64,000 nt of DNA from Gemmobacter denitrificans (GCF_036964905.1 NZ_JBALHR010000009.1:1-64000); one strand, 5' to 3'; numbered from the stretch's first letter, positions 1 through 8,683 are shown. Numbers and translations: made by a program. The notes: generated by a model from the letters alone, not told the origin.

Positions 1-180
1 GGGTCCGTGGGATCAGTCGGATCGGTCGGGTCCGTGGGATCAGTCGGATCGGTCGGGTCCGTGGGATCAGTCGGATCGGTCGGGTCCGTGGGATCAGTCG
101 GATCAGTCGGGTCCGTGGGATCAGTCGGATCGGTCGGGTCCGTGGGATCAGTCGGATCAGTCGGGTCCGTAGGATCGGTC
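1..180. repeat. 27-bp tandem repeat encoding (Thr-Asp-Pro)3
   Basis: Six full 27-bp units (each three 9-bp subunits: GGGTCCGTG, GGATCAGTC, GGATCGGTC) are followed by an 18-bp partial unit ending near 180. The array continues past the left edge. Units differ by single synonymous changes (CGGTC/CAGTC; GTAGG in the last unit). Read on the minus strand the array encodes a Thr-Asp-Pro repeat of the adhesin. The 27-bp super-period shows that recent duplications copied three triplets at a time. Confidence 0.95.
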
Positions 181-722
181 GGGTCTTTGCCGCCACCGCC
201 GCCCAGCAAAGCGGCACCGCCCAGCAGACCCGCTGCCAGTGCTGCTGCACCCAGGCCACCCACGCCCAGCGCGCCCGGTGCCAGGAAACCCATGCCAGCC
301 GGTTCATCCGAATAGATTTCGGAACCTGACAGACCATCCGCCTCGGCGAAACGCAGGTCATCCACGGTGGAGAATTTGTTCCAGGAGTCAACCGGCCCAT
401 ATTGCGCATAAATCGGGCCATTCGCGCCCGTATCCTGCAGCAGAACCTCTGTCACCTCGCCATTGGCGGAAAGATAGAGCCGGTTGGCCTGCCCCGCAGC
501 GCCATCGTAGAACCCGCTGAGAACGATTTCCGACCCATCAACCAGTTTGACGACAAGATCGGCACCCCGGCGTTCGTAACCGACAACGCTGGACTGTGCG
601 AGATTGAGCGAGACACTTTCGCCCGAACCAACCTGAATGAAATTGCTGCCTTTGCCGCCTGCCGTGCCCTGCACGACACCGCCCGTGGAATTACGGACGG
701 CGAAATCAATCGCCTGCACCAT
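1..722 (-). CDS. BapA/LapA-type repeat adhesin, N-terminal part (3' end outside window)
   Basis: The frame is open from ATG at 722 to the left edge (240 codons, no stop), so only the N-terminus is visible. Residues 1-~125 (starts MVQAIDFAVRN, contains VVKLVDGSEIVLSGFYD) look like the prefix domain of BapA/LapA-type giant adhesins secreted by type I systems. Residues 144-178 are a Gly/Ala/Leu-rich hydrophobic stretch (GALGVGGLGAAALAAG), typical of the retention linker. From residue 180 the chain is pure Asp-Pro-Thr triplets that run off the window. A ribosome binding site (GGCGGAG) lies about 8 bases upstream of the ATG. The expected role is a surface or biofilm adhesin; that rests on family resemblance of the N-terminus only. 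Total length, later repeats and any RTX C-terminus cannot be seen. The opposite-strand Gly-Ser-Val frame is its shadow. Confidence 0.8.
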   Translation of the reverse strand, partial: MVQAIDFAVRNSTGGVVQGTAGGKGSNFIQVGSGESVSLNLAQSSVVGYERRGADLVVKLVDGSEIVLSGFYDGAAGQANRLYLSANGEVTEVLLQDTGANGPIYAQYGPVDSWNKFSTVDDLRFAEADGLSGSEIYSDEPAGMGFLAPGALGVGGLGAAALAAGLLGGAALLGGGGGKDPTDPTDPTDPTDPTDPTDPTDPTDPTDPTDPTDPTDPTDPTDPTDPTDPTDPTDPTDPTD

Positions 723-1116
723 CTTACTACTCCGCCTCAAACCGGGACTCTGCTCGTCCGGATGTTATGAATTGGTCCCTTTTCGGGATCCGATTGCCAA
801 AAGGAATACCCGTGATCCAACACAATTTCTAGGGGTCAGTTGGAAGGCTGCCACATTTTCTCTGCCCTTCAGCCACAATGCCGGGTGGAGTCAGACGGCA
901 GATCAGATGCGGAACCCGTCGAAATGCCCCCAGATAAAGGTTAATAAACCAAAGTTCACGCAATATATCGTGCCTATTGGGCAGGGTGTGCCGATCATTC
1001 GCAGGCTTACCCCTAGATGGGCGACCACAAAATTGCCGCAATTTCGGCCAGGTGACGCGAAAATGTGGCTGCCCGACCACAGCCACCAAGATCATGCAAG
1101 AAAAGGTTGAACGGGG
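723..1116. other. Intergenic region upstream of the adhesin, downstream of the glycosyltransferase
   Basis: 394 bases without a convincing gene. The base composition is visibly lower in GC than the flanks. It must hold the leftward promoter and leader of the adhesin (near 722-900) and the terminator of the glf-glycosyltransferase operon (1057-1086). Around 940-955 the sequence GGTTAATAAACC resembles a CtrA half-site but the full TTAA-N7-TTAA pattern is absent. Short open frames here have no ribosome binding site or recognisable product. Confidence 0.6.
1057..1086 (-). terminator. Rho-independent terminator of the glf-glycosyltransferase operon
   Basis: On the minus strand a perfect 7-bp stem GTGGCTG/CAGCCAC (1065-1071 with 1080-1086) encloses an 8-base loop and is followed by ATTTTCGC. 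It sits about 30 bases past the glycosyltransferase stop. Confidence 0.55.
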
Positions 1117-2079
1117 TCACAACCCTTTGCGACGCATTTCATCCTGCAGATCGTCCAGCGTCCAGCCGACGCGGCGGGTCAGACCGTCACGCACCGCCCA
1201 ACCCAGCAACCGCAAGAAACGCCAGCGATCCGGCCCCTGCTGCATGGCCCGCCAGACCCATTTGGGCAAGACCGCCAGCAGCGCCGGCCAGAACCACAGA
1301 CCTGCCGCGCGCCGATACAGCAGCAGCAGGTTTCGGTGATAGAAATAGGCCTTCCAGACCGGTGTGAACCGGCCATCCGGCGCAAAGGTCGAACAATCAT
1401 GTTCAAAACGCAGCCCGGGGAAAAATCCGATCTGCCCGCCTGCCCCGCTGATGGCCAGCGAATAAAGCCCGTCTTCGGCATAGACAAACAGCCGCCCATC
1501 AGGAAAGCCCGCCAGTTCCACAGCGCGGCGCGACAGGAACAGCCCGACAAACGACCCGCCATCCACCCGCAAGGGGCCGGGGTGCTGATAATCGCTGTCG
1601 GTCAGATGAAAGGCCGCGCGCCCGCCCCCGGTTGCCGTCCGCAAAAAGATGCGGGGGTGCCAGAACGGGTTCAGCACCGGGCGGTTCATGCCGCAGATGC
1701 GCCCGTCTGGAAAATAGACGGCGGCCGCCACGGCATCCCAGCCGGTCGTGTCACTGGCGCGGAAGGCGGCAATCGCCCCGGGCTCGGGCCGCGCATCATC
1801 ATCGACCACCAGAATCCAGTCGGGATCATGCCGGGCCGCGGCATGGCGCATCCCGGCCTCGAACCCGCCGGCACCGCCCAGATTGCGCGGCATTTCGAGG
1901 ATCTCCAGCCGCGGATCGTCAATCGCATGCAGCCAATCACGGCTGCCATCGCTGGACCCGTTATCAGCCACAATCAGATGATCGACCGGTTCGGCCAGAA
2001 GGCGCGTCACCGTCTGTTGCAACTGGTGCAGGCGGTTGTAGGTGACCACAACCGCCGCGATGCGCGCAGACTGGCCCAT
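1117..2079 (-). CDS. Family 2 glycosyltransferase, likely galactofuranosyltransferase
   Basis: 320-residue GT-A glycosyltransferase. The N-terminal nucleotide-binding segment VVVTYNR is followed by DNGSSDGS and a DDD metal-binding motif (VVDDDARPEPG, about residue 92). A second acidic patch (VYAEDGLY) lies near residue 206, in the acceptor or catalytic region. The last ~100 residues are rich in Trp/Leu/Arg and may associate with the membrane. It starts at ATG 2079, two bases after the stop of the upstream mutase gene, so the two are one operon. Because the mutase supplies UDP-galactofuranose, the transferase probably adds galactofuranose to a surface polysaccharide. The donor is inferred from context; the GT2 assignment is firm. 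Confidence 0.8.
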   Translation of the reverse strand: MGQSARIAAVVVTYNRLHQLQQTVTRLLAEPVDHLIVADNGSSDGSRDWLHAIDDPRLEILEMPRNLGGAGGFEAGMRHAAARHDPDWILVVDDDARPEPGAIAAFRASDTTGWDAVAAAVYFPDGRICGMNRPVLNPFWHPRIFLRTATGGGRAAFHLTDSDYQHPGPLRVDGGSFVGLFLSRRAVELAGFPDGRLFVYAEDGLYSLAISGAGGQIGFFPGLRFEHDCSTFAPDGRFTPVWKAYFYHRNLLLLYRRAAGLWFWPALLAVLPKWVWRAMQQGPDRWRFLRLLGWAVRDGLTRRVGWTLDDLQDEMRRKGL

Positions 2080-2080
2080 G

Positions 2081-3226
2081 TTACAGCGGGTTCACCGTAA
2101 AGGCAGGCATCTCCGCGCCATTGCTGGCAAGGAAGGCCCGACCGCAATCCAGCGCCTCGCGGATGGTGACATCCATATCAAGGTAGCGATAGGTGCCCAG
2201 ACGGCCCACGAAGGTCACGTTGCGTTCGGCCTTGGCCAGTTCGACGTAATCGGCCAGCAAGGTTTTTTCGGCCACCTGACGGATCGGGTAATACGGAATG
2301 TCATCCGGCCCGCAGGCACGCGAAAATTCGCGATACAGCACCGAACCTTCATGGCTTTCCCACGGGGCGAAATGCTTGTGTTCGGTGATCCGCGTCCATG
2401 GCACATCGACATCGCCATAGTTCATGACGGCGCAGCCCTGATAATCGCCCTGATAATCGAAGCGTTCGAAATCCAGCGTGCGATAGCCCAGCCGCCCCAG
2501 ACGGAAATCGAACCAGCCGTCGATCGGGCCGGAATAGAAGACGTGATCGAAGCCCTCGGCCTCGGCCCGGGTGACGGGGGTGTTCAGCTCGACCATGATA
2601 TTGTCATGATCGAGGATGCGGGCAATCATCGCGGTATAGCCGTTTTCCGGCATGCCCTGGAATTTGTGGAAGAAATAGTTGTCGTCATAGTTGAAGCGCA
2701 CCGGCAGCCGCTTCAGGATCGAGGCGGGCAGTTCGGTGGGCGAACAGCCCCATTGCTTGATCGTATAGCCCTTGAAGAAGGCCTCATACAGATCGCGGCC
2801 CACAAAGCGCAGCGCCTGATCTTCAAAGGTCTGCGGATCGGTGATGGTGGTGTCGGCCTTGCCCTCCAGGAAAACCCGGGCCTCATCAGGGCGCAGGGTC
2901 TGGCCGAAGAACTGGTTGATCGTGTGCAGGTTCACCGGCAGCGAATAGACCGCGCCCTGCGAGGTGGTCTTGACCCGGTTCTTGTAGGGCAGGAAGGTTT
3001 CAAACCGGTTCACATACTCCCACACCTCGGCATCATCGGTGTGAAAGATATGCGGCCCATAGACATGGACCAGAACCCCGGTTTCAGGGTCGCGCAGGGT
3101 ATGGCAATTGCCCCCCACATGATCGCGGGTATCCCGGATGGTGATCTTGTGCCCTGCCTCGGCCAGCAGGCGCCCGATCACCGCACCGGACAGCCCGGCC
3201 CCTACCATCAGACAGTGTTTAGTCAT
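2081..3226 (-). CDS. glf: UDP-galactopyranose mutase
   Basis: 381-residue FAD-dependent mutase that interconverts UDP-galactopyranose and UDP-galactofuranose. The N-terminal dinucleotide-binding motif MVGAGLSGAVIG (residues 7-18) is followed by the family motif DHVGGNCHT and the conserved HIFHTDD. FFKGYTIKQWG and RFNYDDNYFF mark the substrate-binding helix region, and the C-terminal YRYLDMD segment is also typical. Length matches bacterial Glf (about 370-390). It starts at ATG 3226, diverging from hslV. It is the first gene of a two-gene operon with the glycosyltransferase, which indicates galactofuranose in the exopolysaccharide or LPS. Confidence 0.96.
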   Translation of the reverse strand: MTKHCLMVGAGLSGAVIGRLLAEAGHKITIRDTRDHVGGNCHTLRDPETGVLVHVYGPHIFHTDDAEVWEYVNRFETFLPYKNRVKTTSQGAVYSLPVNLHTINQFFGQTLRPDEARVFLEGKADTTITDPQTFEDQALRFVGRDLYEAFFKGYTIKQWGCSPTELPASILKRLPVRFNYDDNYFFHKFQGMPENGYTAMIARILDHDNIMVELNTPVTRAEAEGFDHVFYSGPIDGWFDFRLGRLGYRTLDFERFDYQGDYQGCAVMNYGDVDVPWTRITEHKHFAPWESHEGSVLYREFSRACGPDDIPYYPIRQVAEKTLLADYVELAKAERNVTFVGRLGTYRYLDMDVTIREALDCGRAFLASNGAEMPAFTVNPL

Positions 3227-3362
3227 GCCAAAAGCCCCAGAAAACTCTGGCCTCGCCTATCACAGCCTGTGGCGCAGGGAAACCCGCCGCATGCAGCCCG
3301 GCCCGCAGGTCCTTGCCGCCCGGATAACGGAAAGCCATATAGGCACAAAGGCGGAGGCAGAT

Positions 3363-3920
3363 ATGGCGGAAGACAGGTTTCCCGGCTGGCATGGCACCAC
3401 GATCATCGGCGTGCGCCGGGGCGGCATGGTGGTCGTGGCGGGTGACGGGCAGGTCAGCCTTGGGCAGACGGTGATCAAGGGCAGCGCGCGCAAGGTGCGC
3501 CGTCTGGCACCCGGCGGGCATGAGGTGGTCTGCGGTTTTGCCGGCAGCACCGCCGATGCCTTCACCCTGCTGGAACGTCTGGAAAAGAAGCTGGAGGCCG
3601 CGCCAGGGCAACTCGCCCGCGCCTGCGTGGAACTGGCCAAGGATTGGCGGATGGACAAATATCTGCGCAATCTTGAGGCCATGTTGATTGTGACGGACGG
3701 GCGCGACCTGTTTGTGATCACAGGCGCAGGCGATGTGCTGGAACCCGAACATGACGTGGCCGCGATCGGATCGGGCGGCAATTTCGCGCTGGCCGCCGCG
3801 CGGGGCTTGATGGAAACCGATTGGGATGCCGAAACCATCGCCCGCAAGGCCATGGCGATTGCCGCCGATATCTGCGTGTACACCAATGGCAATCTGACCG
3901 TGGAAAGGATCGCGAAGTGA
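3363..3920 (+). CDS. hslV: ATP-dependent protease subunit HslV (ClpQ)
   Basis: 185-residue proteasome-beta-like peptidase, the proteolytic half of HslVU. The start at ATG 3363 is preceded by a GGCGGAGG ribosome binding site and gives the short propeptide MAEDRFPGWHG typical of alphaproteobacterial HslV. Cleavage exposes the catalytic threonine of TTIIGVRRGG (Thr12). GDGQVSLGQT and the Gly-rich AIGSGGNFALAAARG segment are family signatures. The stop overlaps the GTG start of hslU (GTGA), implying translational coupling and fixed stoichiometry. A much longer in-frame upstream extension has no family similarity and is rejected. Confidence 0.96.
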   Translation: MAEDRFPGWHGTTIIGVRRGGMVVVAGDGQVSLGQTVIKGSARKVRRLAPGGHEVVCGFAGSTADAFTLLERLEKKLEAAPGQLARACVELAKDWRMDKYLRNLEAMLIVTDGRDLFVITGAGDVLEPEHDVAAIGSGGNFALAAARGLMETDWDAETIARKAMAIAADICVYTNGNLTVERIAK

Positions 3921-5209
3921 CCAATCTGACCCCGCGCGAGATTGTATCCGAACTGGATCGCTTCATCATCGGGCAGGCCGATGCCAAGCGGGCCGTGGCG
4001 GTGGCGCTGCGCAATCGCTGGCGGCGCAAGCAATTGGGCGATGACCTGCGGGACGAGGTTTACCCCAAGAACATCCTGATGATCGGCCCGACCGGCGTCG
4101 GCAAGACCGAGATCAGCCGCAGGCTGGCGCGGCTGGCAAAGGCGCCCTTCCTGAAGGTCGAGGCGACCAAGTTCACCGAAGTGGGCTATGTGGGCCGCGA
4201 TGTGGACAGCATCATCCGCGATCTGGTGGATGCCGCCATGATCGAAACCCGCGAACGGATGCGCGAAGAGGTCCGCGCCCGGGCGCTGAAGGCGGCCGAA
4301 GATCGGGTGATCGACGCCATCGCCGGGGCCGAGGCGCGCGACCAGACCCGCGAGATGTTCCGCAAGAAGCTTAAGGCCGGCGAACTGGATCAGACGGTGA
4401 TCGAACTGGAGGTGCAGGACCAGATGCCGATGCCGATGATGGGCGGCAACGGGATGGAAATGCAGATGCAGGGGCTGCAGGATCTGTTCAAGGTCTTTGG
4501 CGGCCGCACCAGCCGCAAGCGGATGACCGTGGCCGACAGCTATGACATCCTGCTGGGGCAGGAGGCCGACAAGCTGCTGGATGACGAGGCAGTGAAGGCC
4601 GCGGCGCTGGAAGCGGTGCAACAGAATGGCATCGTTTTCCTGGATGAAATCGACAAGATCTGCGCCCGCAGCGATGCGCGGGGTGCAGATGTCAGCCGCG
4701 AAGGCGTGCAACGCGACCTGCTGCCGCTGATCGAAGGCACCACGGTATCCACCAAATACGGGCCGGTGAAAACCGATCACATCCTGTTCATCGCCAGCGG
4801 GGCCTTTCATGTGGCCAAACCGTCCGACCTGTTGCCGGAATTGCAGGGCCGCCTGCCGATCCGGGTGGAATTGCAGGCACTGACCGAAGCGGATTTCATT
4901 CGCATCCTGACCGAACCCGATAATGCCCTGACCCGGCAATATGCGGCGCTGATGGCGACCGAAGAGGTGACGGTGCAATTCACCGAAGACGGGATTGCGG
5001 CCCTGGCGCGCATTGCCGCCGAGGTAAATGGCAGTGTGGAAAACATCGGGGCGCGGAGGCTTTACACCATTCTGGAACGGGTGTTCGAAGAACTGTCCTT
5101 CACCGCGCCCGACCGGGGCGGGCAGCTGGTCACGGTGGATGCGGGCTATGTGGAAACCCATGTCGGGGCACTGGCCAGATCGGCGGACCTGAGCCGCTAT
5201 GTGCTCTGA
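3917..5209 (+). CDS. hslU: ATP-dependent protease ATPase subunit HslU (ClpY)
   Basis: 430-residue AAA+ unfoldase that feeds substrates to HslV. The start is GTG 3917, overlapping the hslV stop by 3 bases; the product begins (M)TNLTPREIVSELDRFIIGQ, as in the family. Walker A is GPTGVGKTE (about residues 57-65), the pore loop is GYVGRDV, and Walker B is IVFLDEIDK. The intermediate domain has a Met/Gly-rich insertion (QMPMPMMGGNGMEMQMQG). The C-terminus SRYVL is the conserved tail that docks into HslV. Length agrees with bacterial HslU (430-450). Confidence 0.96.
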   Translation: MTNLTPREIVSELDRFIIGQADAKRAVAVALRNRWRRKQLGDDLRDEVYPKNILMIGPTGVGKTEISRRLARLAKAPFLKVEATKFTEVGYVGRDVDSIIRDLVDAAMIETRERMREEVRARALKAAEDRVIDAIAGAEARDQTREMFRKKLKAGELDQTVIELEVQDQMPMPMMGGNGMEMQMQGLQDLFKVFGGRTSRKRMTVADSYDILLGQEADKLLDDEAVKAAALEAVQQNGIVFLDEIDKICARSDARGADVSREGVQRDLLPLIEGTTVSTKYGPVKTDHILFIASGAFHVAKPSDLLPELQGRLPIRVELQALTEADFIRILTEPDNALTRQYAALMATEEVTVQFTEDGIAALARIAAEVNGSVENIGARRLYTILERVFEELSFTAPDRGGQLVTVDAGYVETHVGALARSADLSRYVL

Positions 5210-5269
5210 ACCCTTGGCAGCGTGGTAAAGATCGGGCAAGGCTTGGCAAACTGCGGGGGCTTTCGCACG

Positions 5270-6397
5270 ATGACCTTTCACCGGCTGTTTCTGATCCTGG
5301 GCCTGACGGCAGCGCTTGCTGCCTGTGCGCAGCGCGGCAAGATCACCCTTCTGCCTGTTGCAGCCGAGGTGGGGCAGGTGGAACGCATCTTCATCGGCAC
5401 GACCCGGGCCTTTGATCCGGAATTGGGCAGTTTCGGCACCGGTCGGTCCGAGAAAGAGGCCTGGGCGCGATATGACATTTCGGTGCCGCCTGATCGCAAG
5501 CTGGGCACGATCACCTTTCCGGGGCGCCATGCAAAGCCCGATCCGCAAAAGCACTTTCTGACAACCTCGGTGATGATCCATGAAAATGCCGCCGCCTTTT
5601 CAAGGGAGCTGCGCGCAACCCTGACCGCATTGCCCCGGGGCAAGCGGGATGCGGTGATCTATGTGCATGGGTTCAACAATACCTTCGCTGAAGGCATCTA
5701 TCGGATCGCGCAGCTTTCGAATGATCTGGATATGCCGGGGGTCACGCTGCATTACAGCTGGCCCTCGGTCGGCAATCCGCTGGGCTATGTGGCGGATCGT
5801 GACAGCGCGATGTTTGCCCGCGACGGGCTGGAACTTCTGATCCGCGAGGCCGCCGCTTCGGGGGCGGAACGTATCGTGCTTGTGGCCCATTCGATGGGGT
5901 CTGCCCTGACGATGGAAACCCTGCGCCAGATCGCGATCCGGGGTGATGCGCGGCTGAAGCAGAAACTGGATGCGGTGATCCTGATTTCCCCCGATGTGGA
6001 TGTGGACCTGTTCCGCACGCAAGCCAAATCCTTTGGCCCGCTGCCGCAGCCCTTCCTGATCTTCGGATCGGATCGCGACACGCTGCTGGGGCTTTCGGCG
6101 CGGCTGACCGGCCAGCCGGAACGGCTGGGCAATCTGCGCGATGTGTCGCGGGTGGCCGATCTGAAAGTGACCTTCGTGGACACGCAGGCCTTCAATGCGG
6201 GGGCAGGGCATTTCAATGTCGGCGACAGCCCGGCGCTGCTGCAATTGCTGAGCCGGATCCGCGATGTGGATGCGGCCTTTGGCGCAGATCAGAAAGGCCG
6301 CGTCGGCCTGTTGCCCGGTGTGGTACTGACCGTACAAAGTGCCACACAGGTGGTGCTGGCCCCGGTCGGCGCGGTGGCTCAGGGGCTGACAGAATAA
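5270..6397 (+). CDS. Lipoprotein alpha/beta-hydrolase (DUF900 family)
   Basis: 375 residues from ATG 5270. The N-terminus MTFHRLFLILGLTAALAAC is a lipoprotein signal peptide with lipobox LAAC, so the protein is probably anchored in the membrane facing the periplasm. The hydrolase fold is indicated by YVHGFNNTFAEG (oxyanion region) and the nucleophile elbow VAHSMGSAL (GxSxG-like). A candidate acid lies in FGSDRDTLLG and a candidate His in AGHFNVGD. It resembles DUF900 proteins (alpha/beta hydrolase of unknown substrate). It follows hslU by 60 bases on the same strand. An upstream in-frame ATG (5222) would place 16 residues before the signal peptide and is less likely. Substrate unknown. Confidence 0.75.
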   Translation: MTFHRLFLILGLTAALAACAQRGKITLLPVAAEVGQVERIFIGTTRAFDPELGSFGTGRSEKEAWARYDISVPPDRKLGTITFPGRHAKPDPQKHFLTTSVMIHENAAAFSRELRATLTALPRGKRDAVIYVHGFNNTFAEGIYRIAQLSNDLDMPGVTLHYSWPSVGNPLGYVADRDSAMFARDGLELLIREAAASGAERIVLVAHSMGSALTMETLRQIAIRGDARLKQKLDAVILISPDVDVDLFRTQAKSFGPLPQPFLIFGSDRDTLLGLSARLTGQPERLGNLRDVSRVADLKVTFVDTQAFNAGAGHFNVGDSPALLQLLSRIRDVDAAFGADQKGRVGLLPGVVLTVQSATQVVLAPVGAVAQGLTE

Positions 6398-6400
6398 CGC

Positions 6401-7003
6401 CTAGCGCGGTCGGCGCAGATAGACGTAATAGGCACCGGCCCCGCCATGTTTCAGATGCGCTTCGGTCACCTGCAGAACACAGGGGCCCAGCGGCGGCAGG
6501 CGCAGCCAATGCGGCACCTGATGTTTCAGCACGCCATAGCGCATGGGGATCGGGCCATGGTCCGGCCCCTGCTTGCCCTTGCCGGTGATGACCAGCACCA
6601 GCCGCAACCCGGCTGACCAGCTGTTCATCACGAAACGGATCAATTCGGGATGGGCCTCGGCCACCGTCATGCCATGCAGGTCGATCCGGGCTTCGGGTGT
6701 CAGCTTGCCCCGGATCATGCGGGCATGGTTCTTGGCATCCATCAGCACCGGCGCCGTAGCCAGCCGTTCGGGCAGGGGCGGCAGCACATCATGGCCAGTG
6801 GCGGGCCGGGCGCGTTCGCCCACACGAAACCGGTTCAGCCCAGGTTCGGGCGGGGTGGGCAAAATCTCGGGGCGCGGATGCAGGACCGGCTCTTCGGGTT
6901 CGGGCCGGGGCAAGGGAGCGCGCGGTGCATGCAGCGGCTTGGCTGTGCGGGCCACATGGGCCCAAAGTTCGGCCTCGTCCGGGCGCAGGGTACGGCGGCG
7001 CAT
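6401..7003 (-). CDS. Smr/MutS2-domain endonuclease-like protein
   Basis: 200-residue protein with a C-terminal Smr domain (about residues 110-198). DLHGMTVAEAH carries the LDLHG-type motif of Smr nucleases. VITGKGKQG and the end region with HLKHGGAGAYYVYLRR are the other conserved Smr segments. The N-terminal half is a Pro/Arg-rich linker. It starts at ATG 7003, one base past the mltA stop, so it is co-transcribed with mltA and the Tim44-like gene. Stand-alone Smr proteins act on nucleic acids (nicking or ribosome rescue in some bacteria). Which activity applies here is not visible. Confidence 0.85.
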   Translation of the reverse strand: MRRRTLRPDEAELWAHVARTAKPLHAPRAPLPRPEPEEPVLHPRPEILPTPPEPGLNRFRVGERARPATGHDVLPPLPERLATAPVLMDAKNHARMIRGKLTPEARIDLHGMTVAEAHPELIRFVMNSWSAGLRLVLVITGKGKQGPDHGPIPMRYGVLKHQVPHWLRLPPLGPCVLQVTEAHLKHGGAGAYYVYLRRPR

Positions 7004-7004
7004 G

Positions 7005-8027
7005 TCAGAGCCCTGCCTCCAGCGCGAAAGCCAGATCAATGGGCAGCAAGACCAACATCCGGCCGCCATCCTTGACGGTTCCGGCAGCATCGCCCGCGTC
7101 ATCACCCGTGCCAAAGAAAATGTCGGCCCGCTGCGCGCCCTTGATCGCCCCGCCGGTATCCTGCGCCACCATCAGGCGATGCAGGGGCTGGCGGCCAGAC
7201 TTTTCGATCCAGACCGGTGCCCCCAGCGGATTATAGGCCGGGTCCACCGCGATGGAGCGCATTCCGGTGATCGACCGGCCCATCGCCCCGATCGGCCCCT
7301 TTTCGGGCGGCAGGTCGGGCAGCTTGCGGAAAAAGACGTAAGACGGGTTATGATCCAGCATGGCATGGCCCGGCCCCGGATTGGCCCGCACCCAGGACCG
7401 GATGGATTGCGCCGAAACCTGATCGGGGCGATGCGTGCCACGACGCACCATCTCTTGCCCGACAGATCGGTAGGGATGGCCATTCTTGCCCGCATATCCA
7501 ACCCGGATAACCCGCCCATCGGGCATGCGGATGCGGCCAGAACCCTGAATATGAAGGAAAAAAACCTCGACCGGGTCTTCCAGCCAGGCGATTTCCAGCC
7601 CGCGCCCGCGCAAGGCCCCGTTTTCGATGGCCGAACGGGAATGATAAACCACACCATCGCGCAATTCCGGCGGGCGGGCATAGATCGGCCAGGCAAAGCG
7701 CGGGGTGCGCACGGGCGAGCCGTTCAGTTCGGGTTCATAATAGCCGGTGAACAGCGCGGGCGGGGTGCCGATCAGCACGGGGCGATAGAACAGTTCGAAA
7801 TAGGCGCGCGCGCTTTCGGGCGTGTCGCCCGCATCGCGGGCCAGCGCGCAAAGCGGCCCCCATTCGGGGGCCTTGAGCAGATCGCAGGTCGTCAGAAAGG
7901 CCGCAAGCGCCGGGCGTGGATCATCGTCGCGCCAGCCCTCCAATTCGTCAAAATGCAGGACCTGCGCCTGTGCTGTCATGGCCGCACAGACAAACAGGGC
8001 TGCAAGGGCGCGGCGCAGCGCAAGCAT
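7005..8027 (-). CDS. mltA: Membrane-bound lytic murein transglycosylase A
   Basis: 340-residue periplasmic muramidase that cleaves the MurNAc-GlcNAc bond to leave 1,6-anhydro ends. A signal peptide (LALRRALAALFVCAAMTAQAQ) without a lipobox Cys suggests a soluble periplasmic form. FTGYYEPELNGS, FFLHIQGSGRI and the C-terminal 3D domain AQDTGGAIKGAQRADIFFG, with its catalytic aspartates, are diagnostic for MltA. ATG 8027 shares its A with the stop of the Tim44-like gene (TGATG); a GTG one codon upstream is the alternative. Its products could feed the AmgK/MurU salvage genes at 37-38.7 kb. Confidence 0.94.
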   Translation of the reverse strand: MLALRRALAALFVCAAMTAQAQVLHFDELEGWRDDDPRPALAAFLTTCDLLKAPEWGPLCALARDAGDTPESARAYFELFYRPVLIGTPPALFTGYYEPELNGSPVRTPRFAWPIYARPPELRDGVVYHSRSAIENGALRGRGLEIAWLEDPVEVFFLHIQGSGRIRMPDGRVIRVGYAGKNGHPYRSVGQEMVRRGTHRPDQVSAQSIRSWVRANPGPGHAMLDHNPSYVFFRKLPDLPPEKGPIGAMGRSITGMRSIAVDPAYNPLGAPVWIEKSGRQPLHRLMVAQDTGGAIKGAQRADIFFGTGDDAGDAAGTVKDGGRMLVLLPIDLAFALEAGL

Positions 8028-8683
8028 CACTCCGACGTCGCGGCCAGTTGCCAGTTGGGATCGGCATTGCCCATGGTGCGGGCAAAGGTCCAGACATCGC
8101 GCTGTTTCTTCACCGTCGTGGCCGAACCTTCGATGATCTCGCCGGCCTTGTTGCGCACGATGGAGGTGAGTTCACCGATGAATTCCACCGTCACCTCGGC
8201 GCGGCGGCTGTCACGATCAAAGGTGGCCTCGACCAATTTCAGGCCGCGCAGTCCAACGAAATTGGCCTCGATGGTCAAGCCCTGAGCTTCGCGCGCCGCA
8301 ATCGCGGCATCGAAGCTTTCCGCCACATCGCTATCCAGAAAGCCGCGCACCTGTGACAGATCCCCGCGTTCAAACGCCATCAGGATCATTTCATAGGCGC
8401 CGCGCGCACCCTGCAGGAAGGTGTTCACCGTAAAGCCGGGTTCGGCGAGTTTCATGCCCGCCAGCGCCTTGGCCGAAGCCGAACCATCTTCGGCATGATC
8501 GGTGATATCGCGGTCGGGGCCGCCTTCGATCACTTCGAACGGACGATGCGCAGGGCGCGCGGCTTCGGGCGGCAGGGGCGGCTTTTCAAACCCCTCGCGC
8601 GTGCCCAGAACCGAGCGCAGCTTGAGTATCAGGAAAACGGCGATCCCGGCCAGGACAAGAAGTTGGATCAGCGCGTTGTTCAT
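8027..8683 (-). CDS. Tim44/TimA-domain membrane protein
   Basis: 218 residues. One N-terminal transmembrane helix (LIQLLVLAGIAVFLILKL, residues 5-22) is followed by a charged linker. A Tim44-like domain spans about residues 75-215 (FLQGARGAYEMILMAFERGDL, VEFIGELTSIVR, DVWTFARTMG). This is the standard architecture of alphaproteobacterial homologues of the mitochondrial import protein Tim44; bacterial relatives are inner-membrane proteins. The gene starts at ATG 8683, divergent from fxsA and about 3 kb from secB. It leads the Tim44-mltA-smr operon, a linkage conserved in related genomes from general knowledge. Confidence 0.88.
   Translation of the reverse strand: MNNALIQLLVLAGIAVFLILKLRSVLGTREGFEKPPLPPEAARPAHRPFEVIEGGPDRDITDHAEDGSASAKALAGMKLAEPGFTVNTFLQGARGAYEMILMAFERGDLSQVRGFLDSDVAESFDAAIAAREAQGLTIEANFVGLRGLKLVEATFDRDSRRAEVTVEFIGELTSIVRNKAGEIIEGSATTVKKQRDVWTFARTMGNADPNWQLAATSE

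Noticed and set aside
1..180. Tandem repeats as a CRISPR array or a Gly-Ser-Val protein on the plus strand
   Set aside because: There are no unique spacers, and the opposite strand is a clean continuation of a domain-bearing adhesin frame. The plus-strand frame is its shadow.
930..970. CtrA site upstream of the adhesin
   Set aside because: Only one TTAA half is present; the second half-site differs.
3260..5581. 773-codon open frame antisense to hslVU
   Set aside because: Shadow of hslV/hslU; composition typical of reverse-strand artefacts.
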